Assembly (NCBI GenBank): GCA_020638065.1
Contig: JACKJG010000009.1
Location: 1-64,000, forward strand
DNA: 64,000 nt
Reading direction: 5' to 3'
DNA from: Hyphomicrobiaceae bacterium
GTDB taxonomy: Bacteria; Pseudomonadota; Alphaproteobacteria; Rhizobiales; Devosiaceae
The notes under the pieces were generated by a model. That model had not been told where the DNA came from. It saw nothing but the letters and a program-made list of their open reading frames with translations, and made no database searches. This document shows positions 1 to 8,492 of the stretch, in pieces. Position 1 is the stretch's first letter. Every line of letters starts with the position of its first letter. Both the position numbers and the translations under genes were made by a program.

Positions 1-1
1 T

Positions 2-493
2 GCCGAGGTCGTCGTTTCCGATATCAATTCCGACATGCTGCGGGTCGGGGCCGAGCGGGCCAAAAACTGGCGCTATCCGGACCGGGCGGAATTTGTTGAA
101 GCCAATGCCGAGCAATTGCCGTTCGAGGACAATTCGTTTGACGCCTACACAATTTCATTCGGCATTCGCAACGTGCCGCGTATCGAGAAGGCACTCGCCG
201 AGGCCTTCCGTGTGCTTAAACGCGGTGGACGTTTCCTGTGCCTGGAATTCTCGGCGGTCGATGTTCCCGTGCTCAAGGAAATCTACGATCAGTTTTCCGA
301 CAGGATCATTCCACGCATGGGCAAGGCCATCGCCAATGACGAGGAATCCTATCGCTATCTGGTCGAGAGCATCAGGCAGTTTCCCAAACCGGATCGCTTT
401 GCCGAAATGATTGCAACGGCCGGGTTCAGCCGGGTCAGCCACACGCCCCTGTCCGGCAACATTGCAGCGCTGCACAGCGGCTGGAAGATCTGA
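2..493 (+). CDS. ubiE: Ubiquinone/menaquinone C-methyltransferase UbiE (3' part, start outside window)
   Basis: The reading frame is open from the first bases, so the N-terminal part lies upstream of the window. The visible ~163 residues are the C-terminal part of a class I SAM-dependent methyltransferase, with the UbiE-typical stretches NSFDAYTISFGIRNV, a strand with LKRGGRFLCLEFS, and the terminal HSGWKI. UbiE performs the C-methylation step in ubiquinone synthesis (and demethylmenaquinone methylation where menaquinone exists). The stop lies 11 bases before ubiB, so the two quinone genes are probably one transcript. Assignment is secure; only the length is unknown. Confidence 0.95.
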   Translation, partial: AEVVVSDINSDMLRVGAERAKNWRYPDRAEFVEANAEQLPFEDNSFDAYTISFGIRNVPRIEKALAEAFRVLKRGGRFLCLEFSAVDVPVLKEIYDQFSDRIIPRMGKAIANDEESYRYLVESIRQFPKPDRFAEMIATAGFSRVSHTPLSGNIAALHSGWKI

Positions 494-504
494 AAGGCGG
501 CCAG

Positions 505-2046
505 ATGGGGCTGATGGCCTATTTCCGATTGATCCGGGCAGGATTCGTGCTGGCGCGCGAGGGTGCCTTTTCGCTGGTCGATGCGAAGGAGCTGCCGCCC
601 CCGGCCCGGCTCGGCCTTGGAATCGTGCGGCTGTTCGAGCGTCGTGATGTCAAGAAAACCGGCCGCGTGGCGCGTCTGCAGCAAGCGCTGGTCCGGCTTG
701 GGCCGACCTATGTGAAATTCGGCCAGACGCTGGCGACACGGCCGGACATTGTCGGCCCGGATATCGCCGAAGATCTCAGCGGGTTGCAGGACGCCCTGCC
801 CCCGTTCGATCAGGGCCTTCTGCCCGATATCCTGCGCGATGCGCTCGGGGGACGCGCGGACGATCTGCTTGAAATCTCCGGACCCGTTGCCGCCGCCTCG
901 ATTGCGCAGGTGCATCAGGCAAGGCTGCGCCGCGCAGACGGCGGCATCGACATCGTTGCGGTCAAGATATTGCGGCCCGGAATCGAGGACCGGTTCGGCG
1001 CCGACATCGAAAGCTATTATGCCGGGGCCCGGCTGGCCGAAGCGCTGATGCCCAAACTGCGCCGGCTGAAACCTCTGGCCGTTGTCGAGACGCTGGACCG
1101 GTCGGCCAAGCTTGAGCTTGATCTGAGGTTCGAGGCGGCGGCGATCAGCGAATATGCGGAAAGCCTGACCGAGGACCAGAACTTCTCCTGCCCGGACGTT
1201 CGCTGGAACCATACTTCAAAGCGGGTGCTGACGACGAACTGGCTCGAAGGGATATCGGTTCGCGACCTTGAGGCGCTCGACAAGGCCGGTATCGACCGAA
1301 AGGCGCTGGCCTCGCGTATTCTTCTCGGTTTTCTGAAACAGGCGATCGGGACGGGGTTCTTTCACGCCGACATGCATCCGGGCAACATGTTCGTCGATGG
1401 GACTTCGGGCCGGGTCCTGATGGTCGATTTCGGCATCATGGGCCGCATTTCGATGCGTGAACGCCGCTTCCTGGCCGAAGTGCTTTACGGTTTCATCACC
1501 CGCAACTATCTGCGCATTGCTCAATTGCATATCGATATCGGCTATGTACCGGCGACCGAGAATGTCGATGATTTCGCGTCGGCGCTGAGAACGGTTGGCG
1601 AGCCGATGCACGGGCGCTCGGCGCGGGATATCTCGATGGCAAAGGTTCTGGGCCAGCTTTTCACGATTACCGAGCTCTTCAACATGCAGACCCGGCCGGA
1701 ACTGATCATGCTGCAGAAAAACATGGTTCTGGCCGAGGGCGTGGCGCGAATGGTCGACCCTGACCTCGACATCTGGGAGGTGGCGCGACCCTTTGTCAGC
1801 GAATGGGTCAGGGAGCAGGCCGGACCGCGGGGCAAACTGGCCGAGCTCAGGGAACACGGGGAGCGGGTTATCTCGACAATGGGAAAAATTCCCGATCTTG
1901 TCGACAAGGCCGAAAATGTGCTGAGCGCTCACGAGGAAGAATTTGCGCGGCATCGCCGGTCCGGTCCCAGCCTGCCCCTGAGCTGGACACTTGGAATCGC
2001 GATGATCGCGGCGCTGGCCGGGTTCTTGTTCGCGCGAATTTTCTGA
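505..2046 (+). CDS. ubiB: Ubiquinone biosynthesis atypical kinase/ATPase UbiB
   Basis: A 513-residue member of the UbiB/ADCK/COQ8 family, needed for ubiquinone synthesis and acting at the inner membrane as an atypical ATPase that supports the Ubi complex. Diagnostic features are visible: KFGQ at residues 71-74, the Ala-rich loop AAASIAQVH near 129-137, HADMHPGN at 287-294 and the metal-binding DFG at 308-310. The last ~20 residues form a hydrophobic helix, the usual C-terminal membrane anchor. It follows ubiE closely. In many related genomes coaBC comes between ubiB and dut; here a lipoprotein gene does. Confidence 0.96.
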   Translation: MGLMAYFRLIRAGFVLAREGAFSLVDAKELPPPARLGLGIVRLFERRDVKKTGRVARLQQALVRLGPTYVKFGQTLATRPDIVGPDIAEDLSGLQDALPPFDQGLLPDILRDALGGRADDLLEISGPVAAASIAQVHQARLRRADGGIDIVAVKILRPGIEDRFGADIESYYAGARLAEALMPKLRRLKPLAVVETLDRSAKLELDLRFEAAAISEYAESLTEDQNFSCPDVRWNHTSKRVLTTNWLEGISVRDLEALDKAGIDRKALASRILLGFLKQAIGTGFFHADMHPGNMFVDGTSGRVLMVDFGIMGRISMRERRFLAEVLYGFITRNYLRIAQLHIDIGYVPATENVDDFASALRTVGEPMHGRSARDISMAKVLGQLFTITELFNMQTRPELIMLQKNMVLAEGVARMVDPDLDIWEVARPFVSEWVREQAGPRGKLAELREHGERVISTMGKIPDLVDKAENVLSAHEEEFARHRRSGPSLPLSWTLGIAMIAALAGFLFARIF

Positions 2047-2220
2047 GCAATTCGCAGCGCCTTCCGAAAGACTTTGTTTTCCGGACCCGAATTTGCCGCG
2101 GACAGATTGTCATTGGCAGATGACGATGGCTTGCCGCCGCCTTTCTTAGTCCATAAGCTTTGATTTCCCGGCAATGGGGGACACTCGATTTGCCGGGTCA
2201 ATTCAATTGATGAGGACAAC

Positions 2221-2805
2221 ATGAAACCAGCCATTATTGCCCGCGCCGCCGGGGCGCTCATGCTTGTTGCGGGGCTTGCCGCCTGCGTGGACGTGGACGT
2301 GAAGATGGAAGTTCTGGACAGCGAGCACGGACGCGGTTCGATCGTGATGACCATGGATCGCCAGTTCTATGACATGGCGCAGGCCCAGGGTAACGCCGAC
2401 TTCTGCGATTCCGAAGACGAGCTGACCGTCGGCGACACGGTCGTGACCTGTGCCAGCGTGACCGAGGGCACATTCGACGAGCTCAATGAATCGGGCAGCG
2501 GCGAACCGGGTCCGCAGGTGATTGCTCAGGCCGACGGCACCGTTCGCGTGACCCTGCCGACAGGAACCCTGGTGCAGGCGGCCAGCGCCGACAAGCCGGA
2601 TGATGAAACGCTGACAATGATGCAGAGCATGTTCGAAGGCAAATTCTTCAGGATCACTGTGGCAGGAAGCGAAGTTCTCGATTCCAACATGGAGATTTCC
2701 GATGACGGGAAGAGCGCCACTTTGGCGATTCCGTTCTTCGAGATGATCACCGGGGAAGCCGAAGTTCCGGACGAAGCCTACGCGGTCGTCAAGCCGATCA
2801 ACTAA
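2221..2805 (+). CDS. Putative lipoprotein, function unknown
   Basis: 194 residues starting with a lipoprotein signal peptide: positive start, hydrophobic stretch, and lipobox LAAC with the lipidated Cys near residue 22. The mature part begins CVDVDVKMEVLD, is acidic, and has a predicted beta-rich pattern. Two further Cys (near 61 and 79) could form a disulfide in the periplasm. It resembles small conserved rhizobial lipoproteins of unknown role, but I recognise no named domain. A 174-base gap separates it from ubiB, so it probably has its own promoter. Start at 2221 is supported by the sequence GAGGA just upstream. Confidence 0.8.
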   Translation: MKPAIIARAAGALMLVAGLAACVDVDVKMEVLDSEHGRGSIVMTMDRQFYDMAQAQGNADFCDSEDELTVGDTVVTCASVTEGTFDELNESGSGEPGPQVIAQADGTVRVTLPTGTLVQAASADKPDDETLTMMQSMFEGKFFRITVAGSEVLDSNMEISDDGKSATLAIPFFEMITGEAEVPDEAYAVVKPIN

Positions 2806-2876
2806 GGCGTTTCCAAACCGAACAACAAACCCAGTCTGGGGCGCTTGATGAGGGTGCCCCGGCTTTTCAGGAAGCG

Positions 2877-3359
2877 ATGGCGGATCGCACGTTGAGCAAA
2901 GAGGTCCTGAATATTCCGGTCAGCGTGTTCGCGCATGGTGAAGGGTTGCCACTGCCCATTCGGCAGACGCCCGGCTCGGCGGGCATGGATCTTTGCGCCG
3001 CACTTCTCACTGGCGAAGAGATCAAGTTACCGCCCGGAGGGTTTTTGGCCGTGCCGTGCGGCTTTGCTATGGCTTTGCCGGAAGGCTACGAGGCGCAAGT
3101 GCGACCAAGATCGGGGCTTGCATTCAAGCATGGGGTCACGGTGCTCAATGCGCCGGGTACAATCGATGCCGATTATCGCGGCGAGGTCAAAGTCATCCTC
3201 ATCAACCATGGCGCACTACCCTTTTGCATCGCGCGCGGTGATCGCATTGCGCAAATGGTCATTGCCGAAGTCACGGCGGCGGCGCTGACCGTTACCGCCA
3301 AGCTTGATGATACCTCGCGTGGTGGCGGCGGATTCGGGTCGACGGGAACCGGCTCATGA
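2877..3359 (+). CDS. dut: Deoxyuridine 5'-triphosphate nucleotidohydrolase (dUTPase)
   Basis: Homotrimeric dUTPase, hydrolysing dUTP to dUMP and pyrophosphate; it keeps uracil out of DNA and supplies dUMP for thymidylate synthesis. The 160 residues show all five family motifs in order: I PGSAGMDLCA (32-41), II RPRSGLA (76-82), III GTIDADYRGEV (94-104) with the catalytic Asp, IV RGDRIAQMVI (120-129) and the flexible C-terminal motif V RGGGGFGSTG (148-157). AGGA sits just before the ATG. The stop overlaps the start of the following DUF2259 gene, indicating translational coupling. Confidence 0.97.
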   Translation: MADRTLSKEVLNIPVSVFAHGEGLPLPIRQTPGSAGMDLCAALLTGEEIKLPPGGFLAVPCGFAMALPEGYEAQVRPRSGLAFKHGVTVLNAPGTIDADYRGEVKVILINHGALPFCIARGDRIAQMVIAEVTAAALTVTAKLDDTSRGGGGFGSTGTGS

Positions 3360-4096
3360 CGCGATTTTCCGGACTGTTTATTGCGACTGCGGTGATCCTG
3401 TTCTCAACGATCAGTCAGGCCAGCGCGCAAGGACTTCTCACCAATTTCGATGTGATCGGCTATTCGCGCGACGGGCGCTATTTCGCGTTCGAAACCTTTG
3501 GGCGCGATCCGGGAACCGGCACGGCCTATGCAAGCCTATATGTTCAGGACGTTTCCACGAACCGGTTCGTCCTCGGAACGCCCACAAATGCCAAGACCAT
3601 CGATCCGAACGAGCCGTTGGGCAGTGTCATGGAAAAGGCGCGCGCCCAGACACCGACCCTGCTGAACGATCTGGAGATTGACCTGCCGGCAATCATCGAA
3701 GCCATGAATGGAGACGGCATGGCGGACGCGAACACGCAGAAGCTGGATTTCGGATTGCTGCTCAATGACGGGTCCGGGCGGATTGTTGGTGATTACCGAC
3801 TCGAGCTCGACAGTTTCGACACTTCGGCGACCACCGATTGCCGCGGACTTTCAGGCAGCCCCACGCCAAAGGGCTTCACATTGACACTTTCGTCCGGGGA
3901 TCAGGACGTCGTGCTTCATAAGGACGAGGTGCTGACCCGATCGCGTGGCTGTCCCCTGTCCTATGAAATCAAGGCATTGTTCGTTCCGGCGGGCGCAGTG
4001 GACATTTCACACGGCGTGGCGCTGATCGCGGCGCAGGTCCAGACGGATGCCGGCATCGTCCGGCAGTTTCTACCGGTCGCCACCGGAGCCCGCTAA
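3356..4096 (+). CDS. DUF2259 domain-containing secreted protein
   Basis: 246 residues with an N-terminal signal peptide (hydrophobic residues ~5-20, cleavage likely after SQASA near 24). The mature protein opens with a segment around FDVIGYSRDGRYFAFETFG, which matches my memory of the DUF2259 family of predicted secreted proteins of Rhizobiales. Function is unknown; it probably acts in the periplasm. Two Cys in the second half could pair. It overlaps dut by 4 bases (ATGA) and overlaps the MoeB-like gene by one base, so the three are likely co-expressed, although no functional link is evident. Confidence 0.82.
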   Translation: MTRFSGLFIATAVILFSTISQASAQGLLTNFDVIGYSRDGRYFAFETFGRDPGTGTAYASLYVQDVSTNRFVLGTPTNAKTIDPNEPLGSVMEKARAQTPTLLNDLEIDLPAIIEAMNGDGMADANTQKLDFGLLLNDGSGRIVGDYRLELDSFDTSATTDCRGLSGSPTPKGFTLTLSSGDQDVVLHKDEVLTRSRGCPLSYEIKALFVPAGAVDISHGVALIAAQVQTDAGIVRQFLPVATGAR

Positions 4097-4848
4097 TGCT
4101 CAGCGAAGACGAAATCGGGCGTTATCAGCGGCATATCGTTCTCAAGGGGCTCGGCGCACCGGGTCAGAATAAGCTCAAGGCCGCGAAAGTTCTGGTGGTC
4201 GGGGCGGGCGGGCTTGGCAGTCCGGTCATTGAATATCTGGCAGCGGCTGGGGTTGGAACCCTGTCGATCGCCGACGGCGACAAGGTGAGTCTCAGCAATC
4301 TGCAGCGTCAGATCATCCACCGTACGGATAGCGTCGGCACTTTCAAGACCGACAGCGCAGCGGAATTCGTCGCGGCGCTCAATCCGCATGTCGAGGTGAT
4401 CGTGAGCCGAGAAATGATTACCGACATGGAGGACGCGGTCACTCTGGTCGGTGCGCATGATGTGGTGATCGACGGCACCGATACGTTTGCGACCCGCAAG
4501 CTGATTGCTCGGGCCGCCGAGGTCTGCCGGGTGCCGCTGGTATCGGGTGCGGTCAGCATGTTCGATGGTCAGGTCACGGTTTTCGCGCCACATCTTCTGG
4601 CCACGGGCGGGCAGCCGGCGCCGGGCTTTTCGGACCTCTACCCCAGGGATCCGGATGTGAATGCGTTGCCGCGCTGTGAAGATGTCGGCATTCTGGGCGC
4701 GGTGACAGGTGTTGTCGGAACGCTAATGGCGATGGAAGCGATCAAGCTGATCACAGGTCTCGGGGAACCTTTGCTGGGACGGCTGATGATCTATGACAGC
4801 CGCAACGCGAAGTTCAGCGAAATTCGCTACCGGCGCAAATTGGCCTAG
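4096..4848 (+). CDS. moeB: HesA/MoeB/ThiF family adenylyltransferase (molybdopterin-synthase adenylyltransferase-like)
   Basis: E1-like enzyme that adenylates the C-terminal Gly of a ubiquitin-like sulfur carrier (MoaD or ThiS). Visible: nucleotide-binding VVGAGGLGS (34-42), the acidic strand end at D60, then SLSNLQRQIIHR (66-76) with the ATP-contacting Asn and Arg residues, K84, and the IDGTDTF crossover region. At 250 residues it has the length of MoeB. The two CxxC zinc-binding pairs of E. coli MoeB are absent; only two Cys remain, one in LPRCEDVG. It could serve molybdopterin or thiamine synthesis; no moa or thi gene lies nearby to decide. Convergent with the SH3 gene 12 bases away. Confidence 0.82.
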   Translation: MLSEDEIGRYQRHIVLKGLGAPGQNKLKAAKVLVVGAGGLGSPVIEYLAAAGVGTLSIADGDKVSLSNLQRQIIHRTDSVGTFKTDSAAEFVAALNPHVEVIVSREMITDMEDAVTLVGAHDVVIDGTDTFATRKLIARAAEVCRVPLVSGAVSMFDGQVTVFAPHLLATGGQPAPGFSDLYPRDPDVNALPRCEDVGILGAVTGVVGTLMAMEAIKLITGLGEPLLGRLMIYDSRNAKFSEIRYRRKLA

Positions 4849-4860
4849 CGTCAGGGAATT

Positions 4861-5409
4861 CTAGTCGAATGTCTCGCCGGCATAGACACCCCAGAGATCT
4901 TCCTGATCGACATAGCCCGAATATGACGTGCCGCCTGATTGCTCGGAGAACGTCGCGACCTTGCAGGCTTCTCCGTCGCAGGAATCGACCTTGACCAAAA
5001 CCTTCGGCGCGAGTTCCGCAAGGGCACGGGAATTTTCTCCCGCACGCGCCCGTAGGTTGACCGGCTCCGACTTCCACGGTGCGATATAGGCGGTGCGGCG
5101 GCCCACGAGCAGATTCTGGTGGATCCAACCTTCCTGGCCGTCAATGTCGCGGACTTTTCGCCAGGTATCGAATTCCTGAATGATTTCGACCGGCAGGTCG
5201 GACTTCACGAAAATCCAGGCCACATCATAACGGGTACCGGGACCGACGCGGACATTGATGGGCTCGGACCTCAGGGACACAAAACGCGGCATGGGCAGGC
5301 CGGATACGGGCCCGACTTCTTGTGCTGCGGCCGGAAGGGCGGCGCCAAATGTGACAACCAGCAAAAGGATCAGCGGTTGCAGACGCTTCAGGATGGACGC
5401 GGTCAGCAT
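4861..5409 (-). CDS. Secreted SH3 domain-containing protein
   Basis: 182 residues: a signal peptide (Leu/Val-rich to about residue 30, cleavage after AAAQ) followed by two bacterial SH3-like units. Each starts with a characteristic NVR/NLR ...G motif: PINVRVGPGTRYDV near 51-64 and PVNLRARAGENSRAL near 116-130, with WRKVRDIDGQEGWIH between them. Such SH3_3/SH3_4 proteins are periplasmic and often bind cell-wall peptides, but the ligand here is unknown. It is a single gene transcribed away from the 2-hydroxyacid dehydrogenase, with a 147-base divergent intergenic region. Confidence 0.88.
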   Translation of the reverse strand: MLTASILKRLQPLILLLVVTFGAALPAAAQEVGPVSGLPMPRFVSLRSEPINVRVGPGTRYDVAWIFVKSDLPVEIIQEFDTWRKVRDIDGQEGWIHQNLLVGRRTAYIAPWKSEPVNLRARAGENSRALAELAPKVLVKVDSCDGEACKVATFSEQSGGTSYSGYVDQEDLWGVYAGETFD

Positions 5410-5556
5410 ATTGGTTCGGAGGTCACGTTAATCGCCTTTGTTGCTCATAACGCGAAAGGCTTAATGGGGTGTAAGCGGTTGTGTGCGCGTGCCGCGCATG
5501 GCAAAAGGTGACGTGTCGAAATCGCGGCTTTTGGAGCCGCCCTTTACGGGACATTC

Positions 5557-6549
5557 ATGACCGAAACGCCTGGCCGGATATTCGTGACCCGTCGCCTGCC
5601 TGAACCGGTGCAGGAGCGCATGACACAACTATTCGAGGTTCGGTTCTCCAATGCCGACCTGCCACTTCCCGTGCCGGACATGATCAGCGGCGCGGAAGGC
5701 GCACGCGTGCTGGTTTCAACCATCACGGACCGGCTCGATGAAGCGGTGATCAATGCCCTGCCCGGCAGCGTCAAACTGATCGCACAATTCGGCAATGGCA
5801 TCGACAATATCGATTTCGGCGCGGCTTCGGCGCGCGGGATCATTGTGACCAACACCCCTTCGGTCATGAGCGAGGACACGGCGGACATGGCCATGGCGCT
5901 TTTGATGGCGGTGCCAAGGCGGCTGACAGAAGGCGCCAATCTGATCGTCGAGCGCGGAGAATGGGCCGGTTGGGCACCGACCGGCATGCTGGGCCGGCGC
6001 CTGGGCGGCAAGGCGCTCGGTATTGTCGGGTTGGGGCGTATCGGGACGGCGGTCGCCCGCCGCGCCAAGGCATTCGGACTAACGCTTCATTATTTCTCCA
6101 GGTCGCGGCGGCCACAACCTCTCGAGGAAGAGCTGGGCGCGATCTATTGGGATGATCTCGATGCGATGCTGGGGGCCGTCGACATGGTTTCGCTACATCT
6201 GCCGCTGAACCAGGGGACACGGCTATTGCTCAACGAGGAGCGATTGCGAAAGCTCAGGCCGGGTGCCTGCGTGGTCAATGTTTCGCGCAAGGAACTGGTT
6301 GATGAAAGGGCGTTGGTTGCCCTGATCGATGAAGGGCATCTGAGCGGCGCAGGCCTTGATGTCTTCACCTACGATCCGCAGATCAATCCCGATCTTTTGC
6401 GGCTGGCCCGTGACAACAAGGTTGTTCTGACCCCGCACATGGCCTCGTCCACAATCGAGGGCCGCATCGAGATGGGCGAGGTGGTGATTGTCAACATCAA
6501 GCTCTTCCTTGATGGACATCAGCCGCCGCAGCGCGTGTTGCCGGTTTAG
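5557..6549 (+). CDS. D-isomer-specific 2-hydroxyacid dehydrogenase
   Basis: 330 residues of the NAD(P)-dependent 2-hydroxyacid dehydrogenase family (glyoxylate/hydroxypyruvate reductase-like). The Rossmann motif GIVGLGRIGTAVARR lies near 154-168; the substrate-binding Arg is in VVNVSRKELVDE and the catalytic His in LTPHMASST near the C-terminus. Two differences from the common pattern: Lys follows the Arg where Gly is usual, and the position of the relay Glu (29 residues after the Arg, usually in VFExEP) is Asp in VFTYDP. Likely reduces a small 2-oxoacid such as glyoxylate, but the substrate is not readable. Single gene. Confidence 0.92.
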   Translation: MTETPGRIFVTRRLPEPVQERMTQLFEVRFSNADLPLPVPDMISGAEGARVLVSTITDRLDEAVINALPGSVKLIAQFGNGIDNIDFGAASARGIIVTNTPSVMSEDTADMAMALLMAVPRRLTEGANLIVERGEWAGWAPTGMLGRRLGGKALGIVGLGRIGTAVARRAKAFGLTLHYFSRSRRPQPLEEELGAIYWDDLDAMLGAVDMVSLHLPLNQGTRLLLNEERLRKLRPGACVVNVSRKELVDERALVALIDEGHLSGAGLDVFTYDPQINPDLLRLARDNKVVLTPHMASSTIEGRIEMGEVVIVNIKLFLDGHQPPQRVLPV

Positions 6550-6766
6550 GCCCGCCGCTGGGTGGTGCAGCGTTGCCGGGGTTCCGGTTTGCCTGTCTTT
6601 GCGAGAACCCAAAGCGGCAATCGCTCCGAAAGTGCGCCCCGCTCAATTGCCATTTGATTCTGCTTGGCGTCCGCCTCACAGCAGCGCCACTTCGGGACTT
6701 CCCTTCCGCAACCCCCGGCTGTTCTGCATGCAACAGCATTGACTCCCGCCAATAGTTCGGCGATCG

Positions 6767-6782
6767 TACCGACTGGTCGGTA
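6767..6782. promoter_or_regulatory. Palindromic operator upstream of the TetR gene
   Basis: Inverted repeat TACCGAC-TG-GTCGGTA: two exact 7-bp arms around 2 bp, ending 10 bases before the TetR start codon. The ACCGACNNGTCGGT type is common for TetR-family repressors, so autoregulation of the TetR-GST-GFA operon is the natural inference. Confidence 0.7.
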
Positions 6783-6792
6783 TTGTGAAGAT

Positions 6793-7422
6793 ATGAACAC
6801 GCGAGACAGGCTGATTGGTGCGATGATCGATCTGGTGCGGCAGAAGGGATATGATGCCGTGCGGGTCGACGATGTTTGCGCTATGGCCGGGGTCAGCAAG
6901 GGCGCGTTCTTCCACTATTTCAAATCCAAACAAGAAATAGCCGAGATCGCTGCCGATGCGTGGCGGGACAATTCATGCGGTCTGTTTGCAAGTCAGGGTT
7001 TCGTCGCTTCCGACGACCGCGATGCGAGTGCGCGCGAAAAGCTGCTGCGCTATGTGGATTTCCGCATCGCGCTGATCGAAGGGTCGAGCGAAATCTACGA
7101 ATTCTGCTGCTATGCCGGAACGCTGGTGCAGGAAGTCCATGAGACGCATCCCGAGCTCAGCGATCGGGCTGCGCAGGGCATTGTCGCGCATGTGGCCCAA
7201 CTTGAGCCCATTTGCGCTGAAGCGCTCCGGGACGCCGGCCGCGACGCGGCGGAAGCTGCTGCCCTGGCGCAATATTTCCAGACGGTTCTGCAAGGTGCGC
7301 TGCTGATGGCCAAGGCCTATCGCTCACCAAGTGCAGCCGTCACCAGTCTTGAGCAATTCAAAGTGCAGCTGGCTTTGCTGCTGGATGGCAGGCAGGCGCA
7401 AACGGAGGGAAATCCAGAATGA
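6793..7422 (+). CDS. TetR/AcrR family transcriptional regulator
   Basis: 209 residues when started at the ATG that gives MNTRDRLIGAMIDLV, 10 bases after the palindrome at 6767-6782. The frame is open further upstream but that part would cover the operator. The N-terminal helix-turn-helix is clear: VDDVCAMAGVSKGAFFHYFKSKQEI, followed by the long helical ligand-binding domain typical of the family. The stop overlaps the GST start (ATGA). A repressor controlling its own operon and responding to a compound handled by the GST or GFA proteins is inferred; the ligand is unknown. Confidence 0.92.
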   Translation: MNTRDRLIGAMIDLVRQKGYDAVRVDDVCAMAGVSKGAFFHYFKSKQEIAEIAADAWRDNSCGLFASQGFVASDDRDASAREKLLRYVDFRIALIEGSSEIYEFCCYAGTLVQEVHETHPELSDRAAQGIVAHVAQLEPICAEALRDAGRDAAEAAALAQYFQTVLQGALLMAKAYRSPSAAVTSLEQFKVQLALLLDGRQAQTEGNPE

Positions 7423-8057
7423 AACTCTACTTTACACCGAATTCGAACCCAAGGCTGGCGCTAACCTATGCGCGATATCTCGGTTTTGGGGATAATCCCG
7501 ACCTGCCGATTGAGTTCATCAACGCCTCCACGATCGGCGATGAGGGACGAAAGGCAGCACAGTCTTTGACCCCGATGGGTCTTTTTCCCATTTTGCAGGA
7601 GAATGACGGATCGGTTTTATGGGAGGCGGATTCGATTGCCTGTCGTCTGAGCCAGATCGCCAATCCTGGCATGTGGGTTACCGAACCGGACCTGTTGCCG
7701 CAATTCGTGCGCTGGCTGAGCTGGTGCGGGCAGCACCTCAACAAGCATGGTGGCGAGATCTATTTCGAGCGCGTGGTCCGGCCCCATCTCTGGGAGGGCG
7801 ATATGCCTGAAGATCAGATGAATTGGCACCTGAGCGAGTTTGCCGGATGTCTTGCGGTGCTCGACACTGAATATTCGGACAAGGACTGGCTCTTTGGTGA
7901 GCGGCTGACCTATGCCGATTTCCGGGTGGCGACCATATTGGCCTACGAGGAACCGGCAAAACTTGACCTCGCGCCCTTTCCCAATGTTCAGCGCTTCGTC
8001 GCAAGGATGAAGGGGCTGAAATACTGGGCCGACCCGTTTGCGGGTTTGCCGGCGTGA
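7419..8057 (+). CDS. Glutathione S-transferase family protein
   Basis: 212 residues with a thioredoxin-fold N-terminal half (MKLYFTPNSNPRLALTYARYLG, then the cis-Pro region MGLFPILQENDG and the glutathione-binding ADSIACRL near 70) and an all-helical C-terminal half. It overlaps the TetR gene by 4 bases and the GFA gene by 4 bases, so the three are one operon. Probable role is glutathione conjugation or reductive detoxification of an electrophile; the substrate cannot be read from sequence. The Ser/Asn in the first loop (SNPR) may be the activating residue. Confidence 0.9.
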   Translation: MKLYFTPNSNPRLALTYARYLGFGDNPDLPIEFINASTIGDEGRKAAQSLTPMGLFPILQENDGSVLWEADSIACRLSQIANPGMWVTEPDLLPQFVRWLSWCGQHLNKHGGEIYFERVVRPHLWEGDMPEDQMNWHLSEFAGCLAVLDTEYSDKDWLFGERLTYADFRVATILAYEEPAKLDLAPFPNVQRFVARMKGLKYWADPFAGLPA

Positions 8058-8473
8058 GCGGGAACGGGGACAATATGCTCACAGGCGGGTGTTTGTGTGG
8101 GGCGGTACGCTACACGGTTCGTGGTGCGCCCCGCTTTTCAGGCATCTGCAATTGCAGGGATTGTCAAAAAGCTACCGGCTCGGCCTTTTCGGCGTTCATG
8201 ATGTATCCGGTGGCCAACTTCGAGCTGACAGGTGAAACGCGGGCCTATGATCACATTTGCGACGCGGGAACACCGTCCCGCCGCAATTTCTGCCCGACAT
8301 GCGGGTCGACCGTTTTTGGGGGTGGCGAGGAGGGCGGCGAGGACGTCAACATCTATGCCGGCACGCTGGACGATCCCGATGTTTTCGAACCGAAAATGCA
8401 GATTTTCGTGCGATCACGCCGGCAATGGGCGCAAATCCCTGCCGACAAGATTAAGGAATATGACGCGATGTAG
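8054..8473 (+). CDS. GFA family (CENP-V/GFA domain) protein
   Basis: 139 residues with the zinc-binding Cys set of the glutathione-dependent formaldehyde-activating (GFA/Mss4-like) fold: CLCG near 14-17, CNCRDCQKATGSAFS near 33-47 and CPTCGSTVFG near 80-89. GFA proteins bind S-hydroxymethylglutathione or similar adducts, but many members have no proven activity. The first codon is GTG overlapping the GST stop (GTGA); an internal ATG at 8075 is an alternative. Linkage to a GST and a TetR repressor suggests an inducible glutathione-based detoxification unit. Confidence 0.9.
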   Translation: MSGNGDNMLTGGCLCGAVRYTVRGAPRFSGICNCRDCQKATGSAFSAFMMYPVANFELTGETRAYDHICDAGTPSRRNFCPTCGSTVFGGGEEGGEDVNIYAGTLDDPDVFEPKMQIFVRSRRQWAQIPADKIKEYDAM

Positions 8474-8492
8474 CGTTTGTTGGCCGCGGCGG

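Noticed and set aside
2822..2860. Terminator between the lipoprotein gene and dut
   Set aside because: Only a five-base stem with an impossible one-base loop can be formed.
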